A DNA stretch of 36,196 bases from Candidatus Taenariivivens baikalensis (GTDB lineage Bacteria > Omnitrophota > Omnitrophia > Omnitrophales > Aquincolibacteriaceae), in NCBI GenBank assembly GCA_009691445.1, contig SICL01000023.1, positions 1 to 36,196 of the forward strand. Reading direction: 5' to 3'. Every line of letters starts with the position of its first letter. Position 1 is the stretch's first letter. Made by a program: the position numbers and the translations under genes. Shown piece after piece: positions 8,020-15,172 of this stretch. Under the pieces are notes generated by a model. It saw only the letters and a list, made by a program, of their open reading frames with translations, was not told where the DNA came from and did not search any database.

Positions 8020-9213
8020 TCATTTTGCCAGAAATGACTTCATCAGCTCTCGGCCATTCGGAAGTTTCCATCCTGAGGCCTTGGCGGTAACTTCTGAAAA
8101 TTTCTCAACATCATCGGGCATGACATTTTTCCCGGCGATGACAAACGGCACCGGATCTTTGGTGTGCTTTCCCAGTTTCCATGGAGCCGCGTGATTTGAC
8201 GTCACAAGGACCCTGACATCCTTTTTCTTATCCAGAATCTCACGGATTTTTGAAATAATTTGTGCATCGATCGCTTCCATGGCTGTGATCTTCGCACGTA
8301 AATCTCCCACGCGTGAAGCTTCATCGCAATCAGAAAGATACAGCACCACGACGTCCTTTTCTTCCACGGCCTCCTGGAGCACCTTCGCAGCTGCCGCAAG
8401 ATCTTCTGCTTGATCCGGAGTTTTTCCAATTTCAAATACCGACATCCCCGTGATACGCCCCACGCCTTTTGAATATTCGGTCGCGGAAATCATCGCGCTT
8501 GAAACTTCGTAAATATCGGCAAACTTTTCGATCTTAGGCTGAGGCCCCTGCCCCCAAAGCCAAATCATGTTCGCTGGATTTTCCTGAAGATCCACTCGCA
8601 CCTGGTTGATCTCGTGATCCTGCAAAAGCAATTTGGCATCGAACATCAATTTTTTGAGCAGCTCCTCGCCCGGGCCTTTGGGGAAATGCTGGTCGATCGG
8701 TTCTCCCATGATGCCTTCCGGTGAATTCGTTTTGGCGGAAAGCGCGGCAAACCCGTGCGAGTCCTTGAGGACCGCCACGTGCCGATATTCGGACCCTGCG
8801 AAAAAACGGACAAAATCACTGGCTACTTTTTTATTCAGAAAATTAATCAGCGCGCGCGCTTCTTTGGTCGTCAAACCGCCGCCGGTCGGATCCGCCAATT
8901 TCCCGTCCGCTTCGGTAATAAAATTCATGCGAAACGCGATTTCATTATCCTCGAGTTTAAGTTCCAGATTAGCCGCTTCCAAAGGACCGCGGCCCGTATA
9001 CACTTTATCCGCTTCGTATCCCAGAAGATTCAGAAGCGTAACATCGGATGAAGGATCCAAACGATCGGATGCCAGCTTGACCAGCCCCACGCGCCCAATC
9101 TTGGCCAGTGCGTGCAGATGAGGAAGTTTGGCCACTTCAAACGGCGTTTTTTCCGTTAGCTCGTCACACGGATAATCCGCCGCGCCCGGTATCGCTAGAA
9201 CAATATATTTCAT
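8020..9213 (-). CDS. ApgM-like protein, putative alternative homoserine kinase, with altered metal ligands
   Basis: A 397-residue member of the archaeal-type cofactor-independent phosphoglycerate mutase group of the alkaline phosphatase superfamily. The operon with hom and thrC and the absence of a GHMP-type thrB in the window point to the subgroup proposed as homoserine kinase (TIGR02535). Family motifs seen: DYP and KTPFEVAKLP near the N-terminus, SSDVTLLNLLGY with the candidate nucleophile serine, YTGRGPLEAA, NPANMIWLWGQG, and HTKDPVPF. Several usual metal ligands are changed: the N-terminal DG is IPG, the DEAGHEGD motif reads DEASRVGD (His to Arg), and the usual DH pair reads NH. It may therefore be a divergent enzyme or a degenerate, non-catalytic one. 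It overlaps thrC by ATGA. Phosphoglycerate mutase itself is the alternative reading. Confidence 0.8.
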   Translation of the reverse strand: MKYIVLAIPGAADYPCDELTEKTPFEVAKLPHLHALAKIGRVGLVKLASDRLDPSSDVTLLNLLGYEADKVYTGRGPLEAANLELKLEDNEIAFRMNFITEADGKLADPTGGGLTTKEARALINFLNKKVASDFVRFFAGSEYRHVAVLKDSHGFAALSAKTNSPEGIMGEPIDQHFPKGPGEELLKKLMFDAKLLLQDHEINQVRVDLQENPANMIWLWGQGPQPKIEKFADIYEVSSAMISATEYSKGVGRITGMSVFEIGKTPDQAEDLAAAAKVLQEAVEEKDVVVLYLSDCDEASRVGDLRAKITAMEAIDAQIISKIREILDKKKDVRVLVTSNHAAPWKLGKHTKDPVPFVIAGKNVMPDDVEKFSEVTAKASGWKLPNGRELMKSFLAK

Positions 9214-10283
9214 GGCTGCACCACCCTTCGAACTGCTTCATAAGTTGGTTCCACGACTTCGACAAGATCATCAAAACTCAGGGCGTAATCCGGATCCTTG
9301 AGTCCTGATCCTGTGAGGGTAATCACAATGCGTGTTCCTTCCTGAAAATAATTTCTCCGCGCAAGTTTTATCACACCTGCCACTGCGGCCGCGGAAGCTG
9401 GCTCCGCAAAAACTCCTTCGCGTTCCGCAATAAATTTATAGGCCCAGGCAATTTCATCATCGGTCACCGCTTCGATTAAACCGCCGGACTCATCACGTGC
9501 CGCGAGCGCACTTTGCCAGCCCGCGGGATTTCCGATGCGGATCGCGGTCGCGATCGTCTCAGGTTTTTCCACCCGGTGTCCAAGCACAATCGGCGCGGAA
9601 CCTGCCGCCTGAAATCCAACCATCTTTGGAAGCGTTTCGGATTTCCCCGCTTTTTGATATTCCTTATAACCTTTCCAATAAGCCGTAATATTTCCGGCAT
9701 TGCCCACCGGGATCGCGTGATACTCAGGCGCATCGCCAAGATCATCGACAATTTCAAAGGCGGCCGTCTTCTGCCCTTCAATCCGGTAAGGATTGATCGA
9801 ATTTACGAGTGTAATCTTGCCGTCCTGCGTCATTTGTTTCACCATCTCAAGCGCCTGATCAAAATTGCCTTTGACCATAATCGTTTTTGCTCCGTAACGA
9901 TAAGCCTGAATCAATTTTCCTTTGGCAATCTTGCCTTCCGGAATCAGCACAAAACATTTGAGCCCGCAGCGTGAGGCATAGGCCGCCGCAGAAGCAGACG
10001 TATTTCCCGTCGAAGCACACATCACAGCCTTGGCCCCGGCTTCCATCGCTTTGGAAATGGCCATCGTCATGCCTCGGTCTTTGAATGATCCCGTGGGATT
10101 GAGCCCTTCAAATTTATAATAAATTCGGATATTCTTCAGACCCAGATAACCCGGTAGCGCTTCTGCCAGAATGAGCGGCGTATTTCCTTCATTCAAGGAA
10201 ATAATAGGCGTGCGTTCCGTGACCGGAAGATATTCCTGGTAGCGCTCAATAATCCCGATTTTCTTAATCGCGTATTTTTTCAT
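9210..10283 (-). CDS. thrC: Threonine synthase
   Basis: PLP-dependent conversion of O-phosphohomoserine to threonine and phosphate. The fold-type II PLP signature GSFKDRGM (about residues 65-72) contains the Schiff-base lysine; CASTGNTSASAAAYA and the PVGNAGN phosphate-binding loop follow. The motif SLNEGNTPL near the N-terminus is typical. At 357 residues it belongs to the short bacterial threonine synthase type. It overlaps both neighbours by ATGA (hom upstream, apgM-like downstream), so the three are translationally coupled. No frameshift or missing active-site residue was seen. Confidence 0.96.
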   Translation of the reverse strand: MKKYAIKKIGIIERYQEYLPVTERTPIISLNEGNTPLILAEALPGYLGLKNIRIYYKFEGLNPTGSFKDRGMTMAISKAMEAGAKAVMCASTGNTSASAAAYASRCGLKCFVLIPEGKIAKGKLIQAYRYGAKTIMVKGNFDQALEMVKQMTQDGKITLVNSINPYRIEGQKTAAFEIVDDLGDAPEYHAIPVGNAGNITAYWKGYKEYQKAGKSETLPKMVGFQAAGSAPIVLGHRVEKPETIATAIRIGNPAGWQSALAARDESGGLIEAVTDDEIAWAYKFIAEREGVFAEPASAAAVAGVIKLARRNYFQEGTRIVITLTGSGLKDPDYALSFDDLVEVVEPTYEAVRRVVQP

Positions 10284-11578
10284 GAGTTGCCTTCGATACG
10301 AAGCACTTGTGATTTTCCCCGAACAATTTCGAGTTTATCAATCGTTTGAATCGCCGTACGAACCTGTTTTTCCGCGGCATCATGAGTCAGTAAAATTAAA
10401 GGCACGACGCTTCCGGCACTTCGCTCTTTTTGAATGACATCCGAAATACTAATCTGATGCTTGCCGAGGATTTCAGAAATTTTCGCAAGCACACCTGGAC
10501 GATCCACGATGTGAAAACGTAAATAGTAACGCGACAAAATTGCTGAAATGCTTTTTACCTTCAGCGGACGCTGAATGGCACGCATCGGAACTTTCCCTAG
10601 ATCAAAATGACTTCCCTGACGCATCGCCAGATCGACCAGATCACTTAGAACCGCACTGGCTGTGGGATGGGAACCTGCGCCGCGGCCGTAAAAAAGCACA
10701 TCGCCCACTTCGTCCCCGTGGACCATCACCGCATTAAACGATCCTTGAACACTGGCAAGCATATGGCCTGCGGGCAAAAGAGTGGGCTGAACACGTGCTT
10801 CAATGCCATCGCTGAATTTTTTAGCAATCGCTAAAAGTTTGATCCGGTATCCGAATTCATCGGCAAAGGCAATGTCTTCACTGCTGATACGCGTAATTCC
10901 CTCGCAAGAAATATCCGAGAACTTGACGCGTCCGCCAAATCCGAACCGAACCAGGATAGCAAGCTTGTGCGCCGCGTCCACGCCCTCAATATCCAGTGCA
11001 GGATCCGCTTCCGCGTAGCCTTTCTGCTGAGCCTCAGCCAGTGCCTCTTTGAAATCCTTCCCGTTTTCTGTCATCTGAGTCAGAATATAATTGCTCGTTC
11101 CATTAATAATCGCGTGGATCGAATCAAGACGGTTAGCGACCAATCCTTCACGGAGCGCCTTAATCACTGGGATTCCGCCACCCACGCTGGCCTCAAAAAA
11201 AACCCAGCGCTTCATCTTGTTAGCCAAGGCGAAAATTTCATCACCGTATTCGGCAAGCAGGGCCTTGTTAGCCGTCACGACATGTTTTCCATGTTTCAAG
11301 GCTTCCGTCACAAGGACATAGGCTTCACGCGTACCGCCGATCAGCTCAACGACCACGTCCACTTCGGGATCACGCACGACGGACATCGCATCGGTCGTAA
11401 GCAGCTGCTTCGGCACCTGGAAGGAACGTTTCTTGGATTTGTTTTTCACCGCGATTTTTTTAAAATCAAAGCGAACGCCAATATCTTCGATAAAAAAATC
11501 GCGTTTCGCGGAGCAAATCTGATAAAGCCCGCCGCCGACTTGTCCTAATCCAAGCAAACCAAGACGTAAAGTTCTCAT
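10280..11578 (-). CDS. hom: Homoserine dehydrogenase
   Basis: NAD(P)H-dependent reduction of aspartate semialdehyde to homoserine. The Rossmann motif GLGQVGGG lies near residues 10-17, TANKALLA in the middle, and the catalytic stretch KGYAEADPALDIEGVDAAHKLA at about residues 205-227. A C-terminal ACT domain (about 355-432, HIVDRPGVLAKI) suggests threonine feedback inhibition. Length 432 fits the monofunctional, ACT-bearing enzyme. First gene of the amino-acid operon: a candidate promoter lies at 11792-11820, and a hairpin element occupies the roughly 200-nt leader. Confidence 0.96.
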   Translation of the reverse strand: MRTLRLGLLGLGQVGGGLYQICSAKRDFFIEDIGVRFDFKKIAVKNKSKKRSFQVPKQLLTTDAMSVVRDPEVDVVVELIGGTREAYVLVTEALKHGKHVVTANKALLAEYGDEIFALANKMKRWVFFEASVGGGIPVIKALREGLVANRLDSIHAIINGTSNYILTQMTENGKDFKEALAEAQQKGYAEADPALDIEGVDAAHKLAILVRFGFGGRVKFSDISCEGITRISSEDIAFADEFGYRIKLLAIAKKFSDGIEARVQPTLLPAGHMLASVQGSFNAVMVHGDEVGDVLFYGRGAGSHPTASAVLSDLVDLAMRQGSHFDLGKVPMRAIQRPLKVKSISAILSRYYLRFHIVDRPGVLAKISEILGKHQISISDVIQKERSAGSVVPLILLTHDAAEKQVRTAIQTIDKLEIVRGKSQVLRIEGNS

Positions 11579-11610
11579 AAATAGGTTCTCTGGTTAGTAA
11601 AATATTTTTT

Positions 11611-11732
11611 TGTCACTGCGAAGGAGCGTAGCGACCGCGGCAATCTAGCGCGCAGAGATTGTCCGCCACAAAATCTTCGGACGGATCCCCGCCGTGCTCT
11701 CTGGCGGACTTCGCTTCGCTCACAATGACACG
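11611..11732. repeat. Hairpin element in the hom leader (TGTCATTGCGAG-type family)
   Basis: The ends TGTCACTGCGAAGGAGCG and the complement of CGCTTCGCTCACAATGACA form an imperfect inverted repeat, with a second internal pairing around TTGTCCGCC/GGCGGAC. It resembles the element at 15019-15102 and the CGAAGCG-rich repeats often mispredicted as ORFs in bacterial genomes. It lies in the presumed 5' untranslated leader of hom. Confidence 0.7.
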
Positions 11733-11791
11733 TAGAGCAGTAGCAATTGCTTAACCAAATGACGCTTAAGAGGTTACGCAAAGAGCGAGGT

Positions 11792-11820
11792 AGTATAACG
11801 TAGCCCTATCTAAAAAGCAA
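11792..11820 (-). promoter_or_regulatory. Candidate sigma-70 promoter of the hom operon
   Basis: On the minus strand: TTGCTT (11815-11820), a 17-nt spacer, then TATACT (11792-11797). It lies between the methyltransferase stop and hom and would give a leader of about 200 nt containing the hairpin element 11611-11732. Confidence 0.55.
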
Positions 11821-11851
11821 ACCGGGTAAAAAGCAGGGTGTCTACTGGCTG

Positions 11852-12364
11852 TCAGGCTTTTTTCGTAGCAATTAGCCGGACATTTTCGGCGGGAAACATA
11901 TAAGTCCAGAATCGTTCGTAGGTATCGGGAAAGCGGTTAGCCAGCCACCGGATTCCAAGGAATCGGAAGGTTTTATAAAATGTAATTTCTTGAGAAATCA
12001 CTTTATAGGGAATCTGCTGAAGGATGGTGGAAAACATAAAATAAGAAAAGAAAAACTTATGCTGAGGCTCCGAGTAAGCCACCCGGGACGAAAAATGCGG
12101 TGTTTCAAAGGTGATTTTTCCGCCGGGCTTTAAAATCCGGTAAAGCTCTTTCATGAACTGGACCGGATCATTAACATGCTCAATAATATGCTGAGCCATA
12201 ATGGTTTCAAAACTATTGGACTCAATCGGATAGGGATACTGATTCAGATCGTGGATAATGTCAGCCTGGCTGTTGGGGTCAATATCAATTCCGATAGCCC
12301 CGGAAACTTTATTCCGGGAACACCCCACGTCCAGCACCTGACTCTTTTGAAGCTCTAAAACCAT
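11852..12364 (-). CDS. Class I SAM-dependent methyltransferase
   Basis: A short (170-residue) Rossmann-type methyltransferase. Motif I is VLDVGCSRNK (about 11-20), motif II IGIDIDP with the acidic ribose-binding residues (about 24-30), then QHIIEHV (about 58-64) and LKPGGKITFETPHF. The C-terminal part, with a PDTYERFWTYMFPAENV stretch, resembles short methyltransferases found near polysaccharide glycosyltransferases; that link is an inference. Substrate unknown. AAAGG lies 9 nt before the ATG. It stands alone, divergent from the small secreted protein at 12505 and upstream of the hom promoter. Confidence 0.85.
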   Translation of the reverse strand: MVLELQKSQVLDVGCSRNKVSGAIGIDIDPNSQADIIHDLNQYPYPIESNSFETIMAQHIIEHVNDPVQFMKELYRILKPGGKITFETPHFSSRVAYSEPQHKFFFSYFMFSTILQQIPYKVISQEITFYKTFRFLGIRWLANRFPDTYERFWTYMFPAENVRLIATKKA

Positions 12365-12504
12365 CGCGTTAAACCTTTCAATGGAGTGAAGACTATCACA
12401 AATTTAAAAAAATGCGATAAGAAAATCGTTTCTCTCCGCGTCAAACCTCCGCTATACTACTGCCGATTTCAATCGTCATCCCCTACCCTCAAAAAGGATT
12501 TTTT

Positions 12505-12933
12505 ATGATAAAAAAACACAGTTCGTTTTTAGCACTGTTGGTGGTCATCCTCGCTGCAAGTCACTTAGGAATGGCACGAAAAGGCCAATATGATGAAGAA
12601 GCCCGTGAGGCAGAACGTCAGGAAAAAAACTCCGGCAGCAACTATCAGGCCCCTTCTCCCGCTGAGGCCGCGAAAAATTTCGTCGGAGGAATGAAGCAAG
12701 CCACGGTCGGTAGCGCCACCGGACTTGTCTCCGATACGATTGAGACAACCAGGAAAAAAACAATCACAAGTGGAAATGCAACACTTCATGAAGGCGACAG
12801 CGCCGTACTTGATAATACCGTCAAAGGGGTCGCGAAAGTTGCAACCTTGGGTTACGGTCAAGTGAATCACTACGAAGTCGAAGATCCCAAAGCCGGAACC
12901 AACGAGACCTCGAAGATTAAGATTAAGTGGTAG
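12505..12933 (+). CDS. Small secreted protein of unknown family
   Basis: A 142-residue protein not recognised. Residues 1-23 are a clear signal peptide (two lysines, then a leucine/valine/alanine core ending near GMA). The mature part starts with a charged Glu/Arg-rich stretch (28-42), a Pro/Ala-rich stretch (48-57), then a region rich in Gly, Thr and Val (60-128) with regularly spaced hydrophobics, and ends KIKIKW. No cysteines. AAGGA lies 8 nt before the ATG, and a TATACT -10 box (12453-12458) with only a poor -35 lies upstream. The hairpin at 12942-13025, followed by a T-run, probably terminates it. Confidence 0.7.
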   Translation: MIKKHSSFLALLVVILAASHLGMARKGQYDEEAREAERQEKNSGSNYQAPSPAEAAKNFVGGMKQATVGSATGLVSDTIETTRKKTITSGNATLHEGDSAVLDNTVKGVAKVATLGYGQVNHYEVEDPKAGTNETSKIKIKW

Positions 12934-12941
12934 AAACTTCT

Positions 12942-13025
12942 AAGCAGATAAATGCAGATGAAAACGCGGATAAGTGCGGTTTTAAATTCGCGTTAATCTG
13001 CGTCTTTATCCGCGTAAATCCGCTT
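12942..13025. repeat. Hairpin element / bidirectional terminator (GCGGATAAA family)
   Basis: Arms 12942-12978 and 12989-13025 are 37 nt each around a 10-nt loop, made of three repeats of AAGCRGATWWA-like words. It lies between convergent genes (secreted protein, plus; MsbA-like exporter, minus). CTGTTTTTC follows on the plus strand, so it can act as an intrinsic terminator there. Same word family as the element at 6586-6671. Confidence 0.75.
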
Positions 13026-13032
13026 CTGTTTT

Positions 13033-14787
13033 TCAAACGCTGAACTGAAGATTATAGAGCTTGCGGTAGATGCCGTTTTCAACCTTAAGAAGTTCTTCGT
13101 TACTTCCCGCCTGAACGACTTGCCCTTCGTGTAGAACAAAGATACGGTCCGCATTCTGAATGGTGGAAAGCCGGTGCGCAATCACAAAAACGGTTCTTCC
13201 TTTCATCGCGTTTTCAAGCGCTCCCTGTACTTCCCGTTCGCTTTCCGTATCCAGATGCGACGTGGCTTCATCCAAAATTAGGACGGGAGGATTTTTCAAA
13301 ATTGCGCGGGCAATGGAAATACGCTGGCGCTGGCCGCCGGATAATTTGAGTCCCCGCTCCCCGAGATCCGTATCATATTTCTTCGGAAGCGTTTCGATGA
13401 AATGATTAGCATAAGCCACTTCCGCGGCATGCTGAACCTCCTCCAAACTCGCTTGAGGATTTCCGTACGCGATATTTTCCCGAACGGTTGCATTAAAAAG
13501 GATCGTATCCTGCGTCACAAGGCCCATCTGATCGCGAAGAGATTTTAGGGTGAAATCGCGGATATCCTTGCCATTGATCTGCACGAGGCCCTTTGTGGCG
13601 TCATAAAATCTCAGAAGAAGATTCACCAAGGTGGATTTTCCCGAGCCGCTGGAACCCACGAGCGCGATGACTTCCCCTTTTTTTACCGTGAAAGAAATCT
13701 GATTTAAAACCTGCTTACCCGTTTCGTAAGAAAAAGATACATCCTGATAGCAAACTTCCTGAATGGGTTCTTTAAATTCAAGGGCTCCGGCACGCTCGTG
13801 AACGCTCGGTTTAGTATCCAGGATTTCGAAAATACGTCCGCCGGCCGCAATCGACTGCTGAATCGTGCTATTCACCTTGCTGATTTTTTTTACCGGTTCA
13901 TAGAACATAAAAAGAGAAATGACAAAGGCGCCAAAACGGTCTGGCGGAAGATTTTCAATCGCAAACCAAACAGCGATGGCCGCTCCAGCTGCGCCCATAA
14001 CTTCCACGAGCGGACGCTGGATCATAGTCAAGCGGATAGTTTTTGTAAAATGCATGAAGACGCTTCGATTGATGGCGTGAAATCGGTCCATTTCCCTCTG
14101 TTCGGCATTAAACGATTTGACAATATTAATGCCGGCCAAGGTTTCTCCAATAAAGGCTGTGATATCTGCCGTTTTTTCCTGCATCTTTTTGGTCGTCCGG
14201 CGGATGCTCTTTCCAAGCAAAGTAATCGGAATTGCAACGATGGGAAAGATAAGAATCGCGAAGAACGCATACTTCCCCCCCCACAAAAACACCATCGGAA
14301 TATTGTAGAGGATCACAAAGGGCTGTTTCACCATATCCGCAATCACATCCGTAATCGCGCCCTGGATGGCTCCAACATCATTCAGAATTCGGCTTAGAAA
14401 ATCGCCGGTCCGGCTGCGGGAATAAAAGTCATTGGAAGAGTAGACCAGATGATCATATAAATCATCGCGAACTTTTCGGATCGCGGCAATCCCGATGCTT
14501 GCCATTTGATATTCGGAAATATAACGAAAAATCCCACGTCCCATAAACACAAACACCATAATGATCGGGATCCAAAATGAGGGGAAGTGAACTCCCTTAA
14601 AAAAGGGAATGTAGGGAATGTTATTGATCACAACTTCGTGCTTGTTAGTCAGCCCATTAATAATAATATAAAGCGTGGCTGAAATCATGGCCGTAAAAAT
14701 GGCTTCGCCCTGGGAAGCCAGCATCGCCATGATGAGCTTCCACTTGTAAGGCTTTACATATTCAACGAGTCGTTTGTAGATATCCAT
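13033..14787 (-). CDS. ABC exporter, MsbA-like (probable lipid A flippase)
   Basis: A 584-residue half-transporter: membrane domain with about six helices (residues about 15-320), then an ATPase domain with Walker A GSSGSGKST (about 380), Q-loop VTQDT, signature LSGGQRQRISIARA, Walker B VLILDEATSHLD and the H-loop histidine in IAHRLST. The D-loop carries His where Ala is usual (ATSALD). Architecture and length match MsbA and related lipid or peptide exporters, and the nearby lpxB supports lipid A export; other type IV ABC exporters cannot be excluded. No Shine-Dalgarno is evident: the region just upstream is a GTTACC-type hairpin element. Confidence 0.85.
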   Translation of the reverse strand: MDIYKRLVEYVKPYKWKLIMAMLASQGEAIFTAMISATLYIIINGLTNKHEVVINNIPYIPFFKGVHFPSFWIPIIMVFVFMGRGIFRYISEYQMASIGIAAIRKVRDDLYDHLVYSSNDFYSRSRTGDFLSRILNDVGAIQGAITDVIADMVKQPFVILYNIPMVFLWGGKYAFFAILIFPIVAIPITLLGKSIRRTTKKMQEKTADITAFIGETLAGINIVKSFNAEQREMDRFHAINRSVFMHFTKTIRLTMIQRPLVEVMGAAGAAIAVWFAIENLPPDRFGAFVISLFMFYEPVKKISKVNSTIQQSIAAGGRIFEILDTKPSVHERAGALEFKEPIQEVCYQDVSFSYETGKQVLNQISFTVKKGEVIALVGSSGSGKSTLVNLLLRFYDATKGLVQINGKDIRDFTLKSLRDQMGLVTQDTILFNATVRENIAYGNPQASLEEVQHAAEVAYANHFIETLPKKYDTDLGERGLKLSGGQRQRISIARAILKNPPVLILDEATSHLDTESEREVQGALENAMKGRTVFVIAHRLSTIQNADRIFVLHEGQVVQAGSNEELLKVENGIYRKLYNLQFSV

Positions 14788-14803
14788 AAGTGAAAGTAAA
14801 CCT

Positions 14804-14877
14804 GTTACCAGTTACCGGTAACCCGACAAAAATGAAACGCTGTTTGAGAACGGTTTTTCATCGGGTTACTGGTTACT
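14804..14877. repeat. Hairpin element upstream of the MsbA-like gene (GTTACC family)
   Basis: The left arm (14804-14838) iterates GTTACC-type words, and the right arm (14851-14877) carries their complement plus the paired AAAAATG/TTTTTCAT and CCCGA/TCGGG segments. It ends about 17 nt before the ATG of the MsbA-like gene. Confidence 0.65.
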
Positions 14878-14906
14878 TAAGAAGGTTGTGCATCCTAACA
14901 TATTCA

Positions 14907-14936
14907 TTGACACCCCTCAAGATTCTTTGCTACGAT
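14907..14936 (+). promoter_or_regulatory. Candidate sigma-70 promoter for Gfo/Idh-lpxB
   Basis: A consensus TTGACA (14907-14912), an 18-nt spacer and TACGAT (14931-14936). The leader to the Gfo start is about 230 nt and contains a hairpin element and a short stem-loop. Confidence 0.6.
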
Positions 14937-15018
14937 TAATTTCGCTTGAAAATCTTTATAACCTTTTATATTCCAAGGAGTTAGCCGTAGTTTATGGGGA
15001 AGTCTTCACTCAACCACA

Positions 15019-15102
15019 TCATCTCGAGCCGCAGCGAAGCAATCTTGGGTTGCGAGTCTGAGATTGCCGCGTCTCCGCCAAGGCGCAAGACTCGCAATGA
15101 CA
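15019..15102. repeat. Hairpin element in the Gfo/lpxB leader (GCGAG family)
   Basis: TCATCTCGAGCCGCAGCGAA and GACTCGCAATGACA are degenerate complementary ends, with internal AATCT/GAGATT and TTGCGAGTC/GACTCGCAA pairings. It is related to the element at 11611-11732. Confidence 0.65.
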
Positions 15103-15117
15103 AAAATGTTCAGATCG

Positions 15118-15152
15118 CCACGTCAACCTTTAACCTTCTAGCGATGACGTGG
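15118..15152 (+). promoter_or_regulatory. Stem-loop just upstream of the Gfo/Idh ribosome-binding site
   Basis: CCACGTCA (15118-15125) and TGACGTGG (15145-15152) are perfectly complementary around a 19-nt loop. The GGAGG ribosome-binding site (15159-15163) follows 6 nt later, so the stem could influence translation start. Confidence 0.4.
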
Positions 15153-15172
15153 GTGAGTGGAGGTTTACGTTT

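Larger units (their letters stand above)
14788..15172. other. Divergent intergenic region with a promoter, two hairpin elements and a stem upstream of the Gfo start
   Basis: The 385-bp gap between the divergent MsbA-like and Gfo/Idh genes holds a GTTACC-family hairpin (14804-14877), a sigma-70 promoter on the plus strand (14907-14936), an AAGGAG followed 13 nt later by an ATG opening a repeat-derived 63-codon frame (14994-15185, judged spurious), a TGCGAG-family hairpin (15019-15102) and a perfect 8-bp stem just before the Gfo ribosome-binding site (15118-15152). Confidence 0.6.

Noticed and set aside
11575..11781. 68-codon minus-strand frame before hom
   Set aside because: Its translation is mostly the hairpin repeat, with the Cys/Arg/Ser composition typical of such spurious frames, and it overlaps the operon leader.
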